A stretch of 64,000 bases of DNA from Orientallactaga sibirica (GCA_036365145.1 JAEOAD010002279.1:2599001-2663000); one strand, 5' to 3'. Shown: positions 50,802 through 61,971, counted from the first letter of the stretch. The notes: generated from the sequence alone by a model not told the origin. Translations and numbers: made by a program.

Positions 50802-51069
50802 TTAAGTAATCTTATTCATGCAAAGACAGCAAGTGGAAGACAGCCAAGTGGGTCCATCACATAACTGGATCGGGCCAAGGGCTGGGCACAGAGAGAAATT
50901 CTGCACTCAGTTGATGGAACGGAACAAAGTGTCTGCTGAAGTCTCATTATGTGACACTGAGTGAACTCCCAAGGTGGCTGTGACAGTTTAAAGCTTTTCT
51001 GTGCCACTCTGATCTGCAGACTCCCAGCCCTGTCTCATCTCAGACCTACCGGACCCAAGTTGCCATTTT

Positions 51070-51263
51070 ACTTATTTATTTAAGAGAGAGAGAGAGAGAG
51101 AGGGAGAGAATGGGTGTGTGAGGGCCTCCAGCCACTGCAAACAAACTCTAGATGCGATCGCCCCCTTGGGCATCTGGCTTACGTGGATCCTGGGGAATCG
51201 AACCTGGGTCCTTTGGCTTTGCAGGCAAGCGCCTTAACCACTAAGCCATCTCTCCAGCTCCCC
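51070..51263 (-). mobile_element. tSINE-A with TSD
   Basis: AGTTGCCATTTTA at 51058-51070 and 51265-51277. Confidence 0.95.
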
Positions 51264-51277
51264 AAGTTGCCATTTTA

Positions 51278-52404
51278 GCAAGACCACCGGGTCAGACGGA
51301 GGAGCACCTTGGAGCCTGAGTGTCTCAGATGTGAGGAACATTGATCAGTGAGTAAAAGGAGACCAGGCGTCTTATATTCCTCTGAGTTGTAGAGTCTGAA
51401 TGAAAGATCCACCGAAGGAAAGAGCACAGAATTGCAGAGTGAATTGGCATCTCTAAGAAGCTTTCGAGAAGCGTCGCTTTAGCAGTGCGCCCCACCACGG
51501 CAGAACGCATTATTTCTTCCCCACACGTCTTTTTTTCTTCTCACAATGGCCTGCCTTGATGTCACTTCCAAAAGGATTACTACCCCGTTTTATCCTTGGC
51601 TCAGACTACTTCCTGCAGCATAGAGTCTAAATGAAATGTCCAATACCTTGGTTTAACTTGGGCAAGGGCCATCACCTTATTCCGCGGAATACAGACAGAT
51701 GAGACGCGCAACTTATGGAAGGCAGTGCAATTAGGAAGTGCTAGAGCTGACTCCTTCCCCTAACTCTAACGGCTCCAAAACCCATGCAGTTTATTACCCC
51801 GACTTGGAAGCAAGGTCCATGGAACATCACTTAACGTGCCAGTTTTCCCACCAAGTCCTCTCAAGTACCCTGGGGCATAAGGATTATCACCCTCAATTTA
51901 CAGATGGGGAAACCAAGATTCAGAAACTTAATTGGATTTGCCTAAAATCACACTGCAAATGAGCGGCCGAGCTTGGACCCAGTCTTGGGTCTGCGTCAGC
52001 GCGTGGCAGTTAACAAGTAGTTCCTGATGCCTACACGGTCTTGTTCAAGAACGCCTCCATGTTCCTGAAAGATGAGCTGAAGAAGTATTCTGGACAAACA
52101 TGTCAGAGAAAAAGACTGAAGCAGTTGGAGAGCAAGCTTCGCAAATGGAAATAACTTCCATGTCGCCAGAATAGTTCCCCTGGAATTCGTCATAGGAAAG
52201 CCTCTAACGAGATCAAATTGACTCGCGGGCCTAGTAGTGTAATAAGCAACCGGAATTCTCAAAGTACGACGTATCAGCTCCGTGGGATGGGCTCGGACGT
52301 GGTGACTTCAGATTAGTGTATATATCTTTGCCTTTCCTCCCCAGCCAGTCTCTGATGTCTCCTTCAGGGACAATGCCAGATTACCTTGACAATCACTGGC
52401 TCTT
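51278..52404. other. unique stretch, about 1.1 kb, with MIR
   Basis: Apart from the MIR there is no repeat signature; frames below 90 codons only. Confidence 0.5.
51850..51995 (+). mobile_element. MIR
   Basis: ATTATCACCCTCAATTTACAG, ATGGGGAAACCAAGATTCAG, AAATCACACTGCAAATGAG and GAGCTTGGACCCAGTC match MIR in order (cccattttacagatgaggaaac..ggtcacacagctagt..ggattcgaacccaggc). Confidence 0.82.
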
Positions 52405-52424
52405 CTTCTTCTTCTTCTTCTTCT
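52405..52424. repeat. (CTT)n
   Basis: Seven CTT units before a T-run. Confidence 0.92.
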
Positions 52425-52432
52425 TTTTTTTT

Positions 52433-52447
52433 TTAATTTTATTTATT

Positions 52448-52501
<54 letters not shown>

Positions 52502-52668
52502 AGAGAGAGACAGAATGGGTGCACCAGGGCCTTTAGCCGCCGCAAATGAACTCCAGATTCATGTGCCACCTTGTGCGTTTGGCTGATGAGGGTCCTGGGG
52601 AATTGAACCTGGGTCCTTTGGGTTTGCAGGCAAATGCCTTAACCGCTAAGCCATCCCTCCTGCCCCTT
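52433..52668 (-). mobile_element. tSINE-A with (CA)n in its tail
   Basis: Tail ATTTTATTTATTTAA followed by 24 CA units (52451-52498), then the body and head to CCTCCTGCCCC. Confidence 0.93.
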
Positions 52669-52685
52669 CATCTCTTCTTCATCTT

Positions 52686-52846
52686 CTTCTTTTTTTTGGG
52701 GGGGGTTTGCAAAGTAGGGTCTCACTCTGGTCCAGGTTGACCTGGAATTAACTATGTAGTCTCAGGGTGGCCTCGAACTCTCGGCGATCCTCCTACCTCT
52801 GCCTCCTGAGTGCTGGGATTAAAGGCGTGCGCCACCATGCCCGGCT
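52686..52846 (-). mobile_element. B1 SINE with G-run in tail
   Basis: TTTTTTTTGGGGGGGG precedes the body (TTTGCAAAGTAGGGTCTC). Confidence 0.93.
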
Positions 52847-52912
52847 TAAACTACAAGTTTTGAAGGCTGAAAAAACCAAGAGGAAAGTATCCTTTAAAAA
52901 ACTGTGAGAATT

Positions 52913-53122
52913 GGGCTGGAGAAATGGCTTAGCGGTTAAGGCGTTTGCCTGTGAAGCCAAAGGATCCTGGTTCGATTCTCTAGGACCCACGTAAGCCGGA
53001 TGCATGAGGGGCACATGCATCTGGAGGCCCTGGCATGCCCATTCTCTCTCTGTCTGCCTCTCTTCTATCTCTCTCTCTCTACTTGCAAATAAATAAATTA
53101 AAAATTTAAAAAAAATTTTAAA
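52913..53122 (+). mobile_element. tSINE-A with TSD and body deletion
   Basis: AAAAAACTGTGAGAATT (52896) and AAAAAACTGCGAGAATT (53122). GTTCGTTTGCAGTGGCTG is missing from the body. Confidence 0.95.
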
Positions 53123-53139
53123 AAAACTGCGAGAATTAC

Positions 53140-53493
53140 CTTGAAGGGAAGCCAGCAACTTTGTGAGGGCAAAAGCTACTTTCTACCACGATGGATTTGG
53201 GATTAATTCTTTGTAGACATCAGTTTCCAGCAAACAGGAATCCAGATAAGATTGAGGAAGGTCACATGGATGGATGCTGGATGGTCAGATCACAAAACCC
53301 TCCCTCTTGGGCCAAGATCAAATGAGCTGTTTCTGATTTAGGTTGATGTGGAACATTATGTCGATCTTCCTGTTTGAACTTTTCTCTGTTCCCGTCGCAC
53401 GCCACTGTGTACCACTGTAACCAGTTTGTCTCATTTTTCCTTGCCTCCTGCATAGGCTTCCAAATCTGACCATGTCATAAACCCTAGTAAGAT
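53140..53493. other. unique stretch, nothing recognised
   Basis: About 350 bp. Confidence 0.5.
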
Positions 53494-53498
53494 TCTTT

Positions 53499-53798
53499 TT
53501 TTTTTTTTAAACTATTTATTTTATATTATTTTTTGTAGAGAGACACAGAGAGAGACAGAGAGTGAGACAGAGAGAGAGAGAGGGGGGAAGACAGAAATGG
53601 GCGCGTGAGCAGTGTCTCAGCTGCTGTGAACAAAATCCAGATGTGTGCGCCCCCTTGTGGTCAAGTGCGGCATTGCGCCCTTGCCTCACTTTGCATCTGG
53701 CTAAACGTGGGACCTGGAGATTGGAACCGCTGGAGATTGGAACCAGTGTTCTTATGGTTAGGAGGCAGGAGCCTTAACCCCTAAGCCATCTCTCCAGC
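53499..53798 (-). mobile_element. tSINE-C, two B-box units, with TSD
   Basis: CCTAGTAAGATTCTTT at 53482-53497 and 53801-53816. GCGCCCCCTTGTGGTCAAG intact. Confidence 0.96.
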
Positions 53799-53854
53799 CC
53801 CCTAGTAAGATTCTTTAAGGATGAAATCCAAATGCCTGGGTATCTCATAAAAGG

Positions 53855-54085
53855 CCTTTTAAAATATTTTTATTATTGTTTTAATTTATTTATTTGAGAG
53901 AGAAAGAGACAGAGAGAAAGAGAAAGGGAGAGAATGGGCACCCCAGGGCCTCCAGCTACTGCAAACAAACTCCAGACACATGCGCCACCTTATGCATCTG
54001 GCTTATGTGGGTCCTGGGGAATTGAACCTGGCCCTTCGGCTTTGCAGGCAAATGCCTTAACCACTAAGCCATCCCTCCAGTCCCA
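53855..54085 (-). mobile_element. tSINE-A
   Basis: Minus copy ending CCTCCAGTCCCA. Confidence 0.93.
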
Positions 54086-54154
54086 CTTCTCACTTTCAAG
54101 GTTTTCCAGAATGAGATTGAGCCTGCTCACATGATCCATATTTCAGTCTCTCTT

Positions 54155-54400
54155 TTGTAAAATATGTATTTTTTATATTTATTTATTTGAGAAAAAGAAA
54201 TAGGAAGGTAGAGAGAAAGAGAGAGAGAGACAGAGAGAGAGGAGGGAGAGAGAGAGATGGATGCCCCAGCCACTGCAAAGGAATGCGAGATGCATGCGTC
54301 ACCTTGTCCATCTGGCTAACGTGGGTCCTGGGGACTTGAGCCTGGGTCCTTCGGCTTTGCGGGCATGCGCCTTAACCACTCAGCCATTCCCTCCAGCCCT
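54155..54400 (-). mobile_element. tSINE-A
   Basis: GA-rich body; GATGGATGCCCCAGCC lacks the GGGCCTCCA segment. Confidence 0.92.
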
Positions 54401-54466
54401 CAGTCTGTTCTTGTTCATGGAAGGTATCAGTTCCATATTCTACACATCAAGATGTGGCCCCCCCTT

Positions 54467-54754
54467 GGCTGGAGAGATGGCTTAGCGGTTAAGGCGCCTG
54501 CCTGCTAAGCCTAAGAACACTGGTTCCAATCTCCAGCGGTTCCAATCTCCAGGTCCCACGTTTAGCCAGATGCAAAGTGACGCAAGGGTGCAATGCCGCA
54601 CTTGCCCACAAGGGGGGCGCACGCATCTAGATATCGTTCACAGCAGCTGAGAGACTGCTGGCACGCCCATTCTCTATCTGTCTCCCTCTCCCTCTCTCTC
54701 TCTGTCTGGCTCTCTGCGTCTCTCTCCAAAAATAAATAAAACAATAATAAAAAA
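54467..54754 (+). mobile_element. tSINE-C, two B-box units
   Basis: Plus copy with GGTTCCAATCTCCAGC in tandem at 54522-54550. AAGATGTGGCCCCC flanks both sides (54449 and 54754). Motif variant GCCCACAAGGGGGGCGC. Confidence 0.96.
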
Positions 54755-54767
54755 AGATGTGGCCCCC

Positions 54768-55160
54768 TGAGGTCACCACTAAGTCAAACATAAAGATCAA
54801 TTACACTTGGCCATGCACCTGACCAGATCGTAATCATTCCCAAGGTTAGATTTGAGATTGATGCTATGTTGTGAATTTTGCTATGGCCCCTATGAACAAG
54901 GCAGGAACGAGGGCATGGAATTCCTTTATGGATAAGGGAAGGGGCACTTTCAGTAATGAAAACAAGCTAGTTAGCTCCGTTGGTAGGGTGCCAGCATCAC
55001 CAGTGCCTCGCCAGGCATCTGTGAGCCATGTAGCAGTCGATGCTTCTTGAGCGTCTTCTGGTATCTGATATTGTACTGATGTGTTTCTCCCCACCATAAC
55101 AATGCTGCAAAGCAGAGTCACGCAGTCATCTCACAGTGTAGGTCTGAGACTCAGGGACGG
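54768..55160. other. unique stretch, nothing recognised
   Basis: About 390 bp; an 85-codon minus frame is not convincing. Confidence 0.5.
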
Positions 55161-55317
55161 TGATTTATTGTTTTATTTTTTCAGATAGGGTCTCACTCTG
55201 GCCCAGGCTGACCTGGAATTCACTCCATAGTCTCAGGGTGGCCTCGAACTCACAGCGATCCTCCTGCCTTTCCCTCCCGAGTGCTGGGATGAAAGGCATG
55301 CGCCACCACGCCTGGCT
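55161..55317 (-). mobile_element. B1 SINE
   Basis: Minus copy, CAGATAGGGTCTCACTCTGGC. Confidence 0.94.
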
Positions 55318-55324
55318 TTGAATT

Positions 55325-55533
55325 TTTAAAATAAATTTTATTTTATTTATTTGAGAGAAAGAGAGAGAGAGAGAGAGGGAGAGAGAGAGAGGGCACGCCT
55401 CCAGCCACTACAAACAAACTCAGACATATGCACCACCTCATGCATCTGGCTTACATGGGTCCTGGGGAATCGAACCTTGGTCCTTAGGCTTTGCAGGCAA
55501 GCGCCTTATCCACTAAGACATCTCTCTAGCCCA
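55325..55533 (-). mobile_element. tSINE-A, short body
   Basis: GGCACGCCTCCAGCC lacks AGGGC; ends CTCTCTAGCCCA. Confidence 0.92.
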
Positions 55534-55649
55534 AGGCTAGAGTGGTACAAAGTACACAGGTGGTGAGTCAGGGAAAGTGCTCTGCCCCTCTCTTCTCATC
55601 TCACATGGAGGACAGCCATTGAGATCTGTCGCCCCAAGAGGACTATGGC

Positions 55650-56010
55650 TGTCAGGTTCGCATTGCTGGCAGGAATCACCCGACCAAGAACAGCTTTTGG
55701 GGTGGGTGGGTGGGGGGCGGAAAAGAGGTTTATTTTGGTTTACAGACTCAAGGGGAAGCTCCAGGATGGCAGGGGAAAACAATGACATGAGCAGAGGGTG
55801 GACATCACCTCGTGGCCAACATCAGGTGGACAACAGCAACAGGAGAGTGTGCCAAACACTGGTAAGGGGACACTGGCTATAATACCCATAAGCCTGCCCC
55901 CAACAACACACCGCCTCCAGAAGGCATTAATTCCCAAATCTCCATCAGCTGGGAACCTAGCTTGCAGAACACCTAAGTTTATGGGGGACACTTGAATCAA
56001 ACTCACCTCA
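55650..56010 (+). mobile_element. solo LTR, MaLR-like
   Basis: TGTCAGGTTCGCATTGCTGG start, GGTTTATTTTGGTTTACAG, GCTCCAGGATGGCAGGGG, AATCTCCATCAGCTGGGAACC, end AATCAAACTCACCTCA. Close to the 12142 copy. Confidence 0.68.
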
Positions 56011-56065
56011 GGAATGTGGATAAAGCAAAATAAAGCCAAGCCTCTTTCCCCATGTAAGGTAATAT

Positions 56066-56202
56066 TTCTTTTTTCTTTTTCTTTTCTTTTTTTTTGGTTT
56101 TTTGAAGTAGGGTCTAACTCTGGTCCAGGCTGACCTGGAATTAACTATGTAGTCTCTGCCTCCTGAGTGCTGGGATTAAAGGCGTGTGCCACCACGCCCG
56201 GC
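56066..56202 (-). mobile_element. B1 SINE with internal deletion, TSD intact
   Basis: GTAGTCT joins directly to CTGCCTCCTGAGTGC, losing about 45 bp. GAGGTAATATTTCTT repeat flanks it (56057, 56202). Confidence 0.93.
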
Positions 56203-56367
56203 GAGGTAATATTTCTTGAGGACTCATAGAAGGTGAGTATTTTCCTCTAGGAGAATGATTCTGGGGAGAGCCCAGGCTGCCAGGTTTTCGAGTTAGGATT
56301 TGACTCTGAACCCTTATGAATTGATTGATCCATCATTATCCTGGCCAATGCTAGATTTTTCTTTATT

Positions 56368-56391
56368 TAAAAAAAATATTTTTATTTATTT

Positions 56392-56433
<42 letters not shown>

Positions 56434-56585
56434 TAATGGGTGCATCAGGGCCTCCAGCCTCTGCAAACAAACTCCAGATACATGCACCGCCTTGTGCGTC
56501 TGGCTTACGTGGGTCCTGGGGAATTGAACCTGGGTCTTTTGGCTTTGTAAGCAAGTGTCTTAACCGCTAAGCCATCTCTCCAGCC
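56368..56585 (-). mobile_element. tSINE-A with (GA)n
   Basis: CCAATGCTAGATT (56344) and CCAATGCTGGATT (56585) form the TSD. Confidence 0.94.
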
Positions 56586-56589
56586 CAAT

Positions 56590-56954
56590 GCTGGATTATT
56601 ATTTTTTTTTCTTTTCACCACTTGCATCTTTTAGAAAAAAAAAACACAAAGATCCATAGAAAAAGCTCCTGGGAGGCCATGAAGCACTGGTGTTGCAGAG
56701 ATGTGACCTTCTGTCCCAGCTCCTTTGTATTTACAGAAAGGCAGTCAGGCTAAGGGCTGGCACTGCCATTCAGAGAAGTGATTCCTATGGTTGGAGTTGC
56801 TGAAGAGACGAGAGCTCAGTGTGTCAGCAGCTCTTGTCTGACCTCAAAACATACTGCATTTTTACCGCATGCAAACGTGAAGATCATAAACCTTTCTGCC
56901 AAGGGTAACTGATACTGCGTTAGTTGCTCCACGTTAGTAAGCTTTGAAATCTCC
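56590..56954. other. unique stretch, nothing recognised
   Basis: About 365 bp. Confidence 0.5.
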
Positions 56955-57020
56955 CTCATTATTATTGTTCAGTGCCTTTTTACAGATGAAGAAACTGAGG
57001 CATGAAAAGAGAAATGATTT
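56955..57020 (+). mobile_element. MIR, interrupted by SINE
   Basis: CTCATTATTATTGTTCAGTGCC, TTTTTACAGATGAAGAAACTG and AGGCATGAAAAGAG match MIR; a remnant may continue at 57236. Confidence 0.72.
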
Positions 57021-57021
57021 G

Positions 57022-57231
57022 CCTAATTTTTAAAAAAATATTTTTATTTTTATTTATTTATTTGACAGAGGGAGAGCGCACGAGAGACAACGGGTACACC
57101 AGCCGCTGCCAACAAACTCCAGATGCATGCGCTCCCATGTGCATCTGGCTTACGTGGGTCCTGGGGAATCGAACCTGGGTCCTTTGGCTTTGTAGGCGAG
57201 CGCCTTAACTGCTAAGCCATCCCTCCAGCCC
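57022..57231 (-). mobile_element. tSINE-A
   Basis: Body shortened (ACACCAGCCGCTGCC); ends CCTCCAGCCCT. Confidence 0.93.
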
Positions 57232-57589
57232 TAGCCCAGTGGCAAGCGGCAAAATGAAGGCTCTGAAGGTGGGATATATAACTCTAGAACTGAAGATCTG
57301 AACATCAAGCTTCCCGCGAAGTAAAGGAAAGGTCTAACTTTTTCTTTTGTTTTCAAACTTTGAGCCACTTGTTTTGCTTTATAAGAGAAGTGTGGTACAG
57401 GGAGGAGGTGGCTGGGATTCGTTTACTTAAAGGGGAAACTACTGTGAGTTCAAAGGAGACGGTAGATATTCCTCCGAGTTTAGGCAGGTGATGCTTGACT
57501 CCAGCAGACTGCATGTAACACTTTTTCAGCAAGTTCTGGAAGGGGCTCATGGCAAGAGGAGGTTACTTGAGCTCTGAGGGCCGGGCATG
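57232..57589. other. unique stretch, nothing recognised
   Basis: About 355 bp. Confidence 0.5.
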
Positions 57590-57597
57590 TGTTTCTT

Positions 57598-57807
57598 TTC
57601 TAAATATCTTTATTTATTTATTTGCAAGGAGAGGAAGATAGAAGAGAGAGAAAGAGAATGTGTGTACCAGAGACTCCAGCTACTGCAAACATACTCCAGA
57701 CACGTGCACCAGTGCATCTGGCTTTACGTGAGCACTGGGGATTTGGACCCGGGTTGTTTGCCTTTGCAGGCAAGCACCTTAACCACTGAGTCATCTCTCC
57801 AGCCCAG
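57598..57807 (-). mobile_element. tSINE-A, diverged
   Basis: GGGCATGTGTTTCTTTT and GGGCACGTGTTTTATTT flank it. Confidence 0.91.
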
Positions 57808-57884
57808 GGCACGTGTTTTATTTACAGTATGCACCGTATTTAGGCCTGGCCAATGTGGGGGCTTAGCAAGGTCTTGTTTTATTT

Positions 57885-58800
57885 TTTTAAATTTTTTGTT
57901 TTTTATTGACAACTTCTATACTTACAGACAGTAAACCATGATAATTCCTTCCCCTCCCCCACCACGTTCCCCTTCACAACTCCACTCTCTATCGTATCCC
58001 CTCCCTCTCTCCATTAGTCTTTCTTTTAATTTGATGTCATCGTCTTTTCCTCCTATTATGAGGGTCTTGTGAAGGTATTGCTAGGAACTGCAAGGTCATG
58101 GATATCGAGGCCAATTTCCGTCTGGACAGTTGCGTTGTAAGAAGTCGTACCCTAACTTTGGCTCTTCCATTCTATCCGTCCCCTCTTCTGCAATGGTCCC
58201 TGAGCCCTGGAGGGTGTGACAAAGGTGTTTCAGTGCTGGGCACTCCTCCATCCCTTCTTCTCAGCATCATGTTGCCTTTTGGGTCATCTCAGTGGTCACC
58301 ACCATCTGAAAAGAGAAGCTTCTCTAACCAGAAGTGAGAGTAGCATTAATATGTGAATATGAACATTAAGTGTAGTGCTTTCAGGGCAGTTTGGTGAGAA
58401 TAATATGTGCATTTAGCCAGACAAGAGCAGGCTTTATACCCCTAAGGCTCATGACCTCCCCTGCCATAGACTTTTGATTAATTTTTCAGTACCAGGCATG
58501 TATTCCCTCCCACAGAACAGGCCTCCAGTCCAATTAGAGAGCAGTTGGTTTACCCAGAGCAGACACACCACTATTGCACCCGTTCAGTCATTGGGCCTGT
58601 CTGGCCAAACTTGAGGTTTCCAGTGTCCACTGTTTTCACTGCTGATGACTTCTGTCTCCCATAGGGCTGCATGCAGTGCAGCTTTTTCCAGCTTTCAGTT
58701 GGCTGGTCTACAGGGAGAAGGTTTTCAGCTCAGCCCCAGCTTGATTTCTCAGTGACCTTGCCTCTCAGGCAAGAGATGTCTTGAGCAATAAGGTCTTATC
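57885..58800 (-). mobile_element. longest L1 3' end, second subfamily
   Basis: About 900 bp from the ATTGACAACTTCTATACTTAC terminus through the blocks shared with 33112 to GACCTTGCCTCTCAGGCAAG. The most complete copy, useful as a reference for the other eight. The 79-codon plus frame at 58098-58337 recurs in 21837-22076 because both are this element, not a gene. Confidence 0.8.
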
Positions 58801-59340
58801 ATCTGTTTCTCAAGGGCAACCAAGGGACAAGGCTTTGTTGGATGATGATATGTATATGTGTGTGAATTCAGTGGGTTCTGTTGCCCCATATGGAATGAGT
58901 GAAGATTTGTCAAGCAGAGAATTTAATCTGCCATGTTTTTCAAACCACTGTTCAAAATGACTAACTGGTCTTATTCTACTATGTGTGGTCTCGTGGAAGC
59001 CTCGTGTGGCCTGAAATAAGAAACAAAGAAAGGAGTAATCACGCAACTCAGATGTGCTTAACACTCAGCGGCAGGCGAAGTCACTCGGTAGATGACCTCC
59101 CTGGTTAAAATATATTCATTTTACAGGGGAAAGACAGACAGAAGGCTCAGGGATGCTCAGCCTATACGGTGGTTGAGCAAGGACAGCAATCTGGAAGAGG
59201 GGCTTTGGAGAAGATAAAAGTCTCAGACACAAGGCCTGCCTTGGGCACGCGTGGGCTCCTGTGAAGTTCAATTTGTTCATTTTTTAACATGGGACTCACA
59301 GGAGAACCAAGGTAGATGTGCTGATTAAGAAAGTCACATT
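58801..59340. other. unique stretch, nothing recognised
   Basis: About 540 bp; an 84-codon minus frame is not convincing. Confidence 0.5.
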
Positions 59341-59725
59341 GAGGGGCTTGGAGAGAAGGCTTAGCGGTTAAGTCGTTTGCCTGCAAAGCCAAAGGATCCC
59401 AGTTCGATTCTCCAGGACCCACGTAAGCCACATGCACAAGTGGGCACAAGCGTCTTTAGTTGGTTTGTAGTGGCTGGAGGCCCTGGCATGCCTATTTTCT
59501 CTCTCTCTCTCTCTTTTTTCTGAGGTAGGGTCTCACTCTAGCTCAGGCTGACCTGGAATTCACTATGTAGTCTCACGATGATCCTCCTACCTCTGCCTCC
59601 CGAGTGCTGGGATTAAAGGCCAGCTCTTCTCTCTGTGTGTATGTCTTTCTCTTTCTCTCTCTCTGCCTTTTTCTCTCTCTCTCCAATAAATAAATAAAAA
59701 ATAAAATATATTTTTTTTCAAAAAA
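59341..59725 (+). mobile_element. tSINE-A split by a B1
   Basis: Head and body 59341-59512, CT-rich rest and tail 59625-59725. AAAGTCACATTGAG (59329) and AAAGTCGCGTTGAG (59724) form the outer TSD. Confidence 0.94.
59513..59624 (-). mobile_element. B1 SINE nested, shortened
   Basis: Lacks GGGTGGCCTCGAACTCA and the CGTGCGCCACCACGCC end; inserted in the CT-rich body of the tSINE. Confidence 0.91.
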
Positions 59726-60589
59726 AGTCGCGTTGAGCACAAATTGCTGGGTGAGGAGGTAACACAGAGTCTGACTCTGCAGGGTCTTGCCAACAAACGC
59801 TGCCAAGTGAAGAAGCACGAATCTCTGAGCCCACTCACTCCCTACCCTAGCTTTCTGCTCATTTGTTTATTCCCCTGCAGAGTTTGCATCCACCAAGACT
59901 CTTCGTTCTGGCTACTCTGTACTTTATTTCATGACTGGACCGTGCTTTGGATTCCCACTCTCCCTGAGCTCATTGAGTTGGAAGACTTCTTTCTCCACTT
60001 GCGCAACCTCTCCGATTGTACTGCCGTGACCGTCCGTCCACCTGGCAGGGAGCTGTGCTGCAGAACACGGACCGAGTTCAGCCAGGAACATCAAGACCTC
60101 ACAGCCTTGGCCCGGTTGAGAACACCTTCCTCTGATTACAGCCCAGTGCCCAAGAGAGAACCTGCAGTCTTTCAAAGCCAACATTTTTGCAGGCGTTGGA
60201 CAGAGTGATGGGGGAGTTGGTTCCCTCTTTGCATCTGGTCTGGTTCATTGTCATCTGTCAAGTGGCCTCGGGGCCGAGAGGACTGCCAGATTGGGTAATT
60301 TTCTCAGAAAAGAGCTATAAAGATGAGGGATTCAGATGTCCTTTCAGCATGAATCATAGGTTGCAAGCACCAGGGCCAATATGAAGCACATGTCCAGCAG
60401 TTGGGGGGGGCACACAAGGGAGAAGTGAGTGTGGCTGGCGTCCTTGGGAAATGTCACATCCCCAAAAGAGAATTCTCAACCTGCAGTATCTTAGCACTTG
60501 TTTGAGGCATTTCAGCTACTTCGGGATGAATTCGTGTCATTGACTATTTAACAAAAATTACAGAAGTGGCCTCAAAACAGAAATATATA
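59726..60589. other. unique stretch, about 860 bp
   Basis: Holds a 154-codon plus frame (59744-60208) and an 86-codon minus frame in the same place. Neither has a recognisable domain. Confidence 0.45.
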
Positions 60590-60591
60590 TA

Positions 60592-60764
60592 TTTTACTTT
60601 TATTTTTATTTTTATTTTTTTTGGTTTTTGAGGTAGAGTCTCACTCTGGCTCAGGCTGACCTGGAATTCACTATGTAGTCTCAGGGTGGCCTCGAATTCA
60701 CAGTGATCCTCCTACATCTGCCTCCCAAATGCTGGGATTAAAGGTGTGCGCCACCATACCTGGC
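60592..60764 (-). mobile_element. B1 SINE, left parental copy of the tandem duplication
   Basis: Carries TCTGGCTCAGG, GAATTCACAGTGATCC, CTACATCTGCC and CCAAATGCTGG. TSD AGAAATATATATATTTTA at about 60578 and 60766. Confidence 0.96.
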
Positions 60765-61312
60765 TAGAAATATATATATTTTAATAGTCCCAGCAGGCTG
60801 GTCGAGAACAGAGACAGATGAAGTGATAATTGTGGGATCCTGTGTTCAGGGCTGTGGAGGGGGTAGTGCATGCTACATTAGAGTCCCTGGTCCATGCTGG
60901 GCAGGGGCTGGTGCACAAGGAGGGGCGGCATGTCAGAGGGAAGCCTTGTCACAGGATGTTAGCACATAGCCGAGATCCAAGGGAAGGGGAGAATGAGGAA
61001 GAGGAAATGGACTCTGGTAGGGAATTCACGTCTGCAGAACCCCGGGCTAAGAGAGTGTGGCGTGATTAAGGATCAGATGCAGTTTCGGAGTGGAACTGGG
61101 GTCTAGGTGAAGAGATGGTGAGAACAAGTGAGACGTGAGCAGGGTCATGCTTTCCTGTCCCCTGCTCCGTCATGTCACGTTACTCTGCCTCATTGCATAA
61201 GCACAATGCCCTCATGGCTATGTTGTAAAGTGGGGATTCCTTACACGTCTCAATCTGTGAAGTGGGGAATTCTTTTTTTTTTTTTCCGAGGTAGGGTCTC
61301 ACTCTAGCTCAG
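60655..61312 (+). repeat. tandem duplication, unit 1 (about 658 bp)
   Basis: Begins within the B1 at 60592 and ends within the hybrid B1. Differs from unit 2 by three substitutions (GCTGTGG/GCTGCGG, GGGCTGG/GGGCCGG, GTGGCGTG/GTGGTGTG) and one C indel (CTGCTCCGTC/CTGCTCCCGTC). Confidence 0.97.
61221..61273 (+). repeat. minisatellite units in duplication unit 1
   Basis: TGTAAAGTGGGGATTCCTTA and CTGTGAAGTGGGGAATTC are units of the repeat seen in full at 62533. Confidence 0.7.
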
Positions 61313-61422
61313 GCTGACCTGGAATTCACTATGTAGTCTCAGGGTGGCCTCGAATTCACAGTGATCCTCCTACATCTGCCTCCCAAATGCTGGGATTAAA
61401 GGTGTGCGCCACCATACCTGGC
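61274..61422 (-). mobile_element. hybrid B1 at the duplication junction
   Basis: Left part (CCGAGGTAGGGTCTCACTCT, AGCTCAGG) equals the B1 at 61933; right part (GAATTCACAGTG, CTACATCTGCC, CCAAATGCTGG) equals the B1 at 60592. The crossover lies in about 48 shared bases (around 61313-61361). Confidence 0.97.
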
Positions 61423-61971
61423 TAGAAATATATATATTTTAATAGTCCCAGCAGGCTGGTCGAGAACAGAGACAGATGAAGTGATAATTGTGGGATCCTG
61501 TGTTCAGGGCTGCGGAGGGGGTAGTGCATGCTACATTAGAGTCCCTGGTCCATGCTGGGCAGGGGCCGGTGCACAAGGAGGGGCGGCATGTCAGAGGGAA
61601 GCCTTGTCACAGGATGTTAGCACATAGCCGAGATCCAAGGGAAGGGGAGAATGAGGAAGAGGAAATGGACTCTGGTAGGGAATTCACGTCTGCAGAACCC
61701 CGGGCTAAGAGAGTGTGGTGTGATTAAGGATCAGATGCAGTTTCGGAGTGGAACTGGGGTCTAGGTGAAGAGATGGTGAGAACAAGTGAGACGTGAGCAG
61801 GGTCATGCTTTCCTGTCCCCTGCTCCCGTCATGTCACGTTACTCTGCCTCATTGCATAAGCACAATGCCCTCATGGCTATGTTGTAAAGTGGGGATTCCT
61901 TACACGTCTCAATCTGTGAAGTGGGGAATTCTTTTTTTTTTTTTCCGAGGTAGGGTCTCACTCTAGCTCAG
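61313..61971 (+). repeat. tandem duplication, unit 2 (about 659 bp)
   Basis: Same content as unit 1 at an offset of 658 then 659 bp, roughly 99.4% identical by eye. Confidence 0.97.
61880..61932 (+). repeat. minisatellite units in duplication unit 2
   Basis: Copy of 61221-61273 through the tandem duplication; interrupted by the B1 at 61933. Confidence 0.7.

Noticed and set aside
59744..60208. 154-codon plus open frame in unique DNA
   Set aside because: No domain or motif recognised and no supporting transcript features. Composition is compatible with chance; kept only as an unannotated interval.
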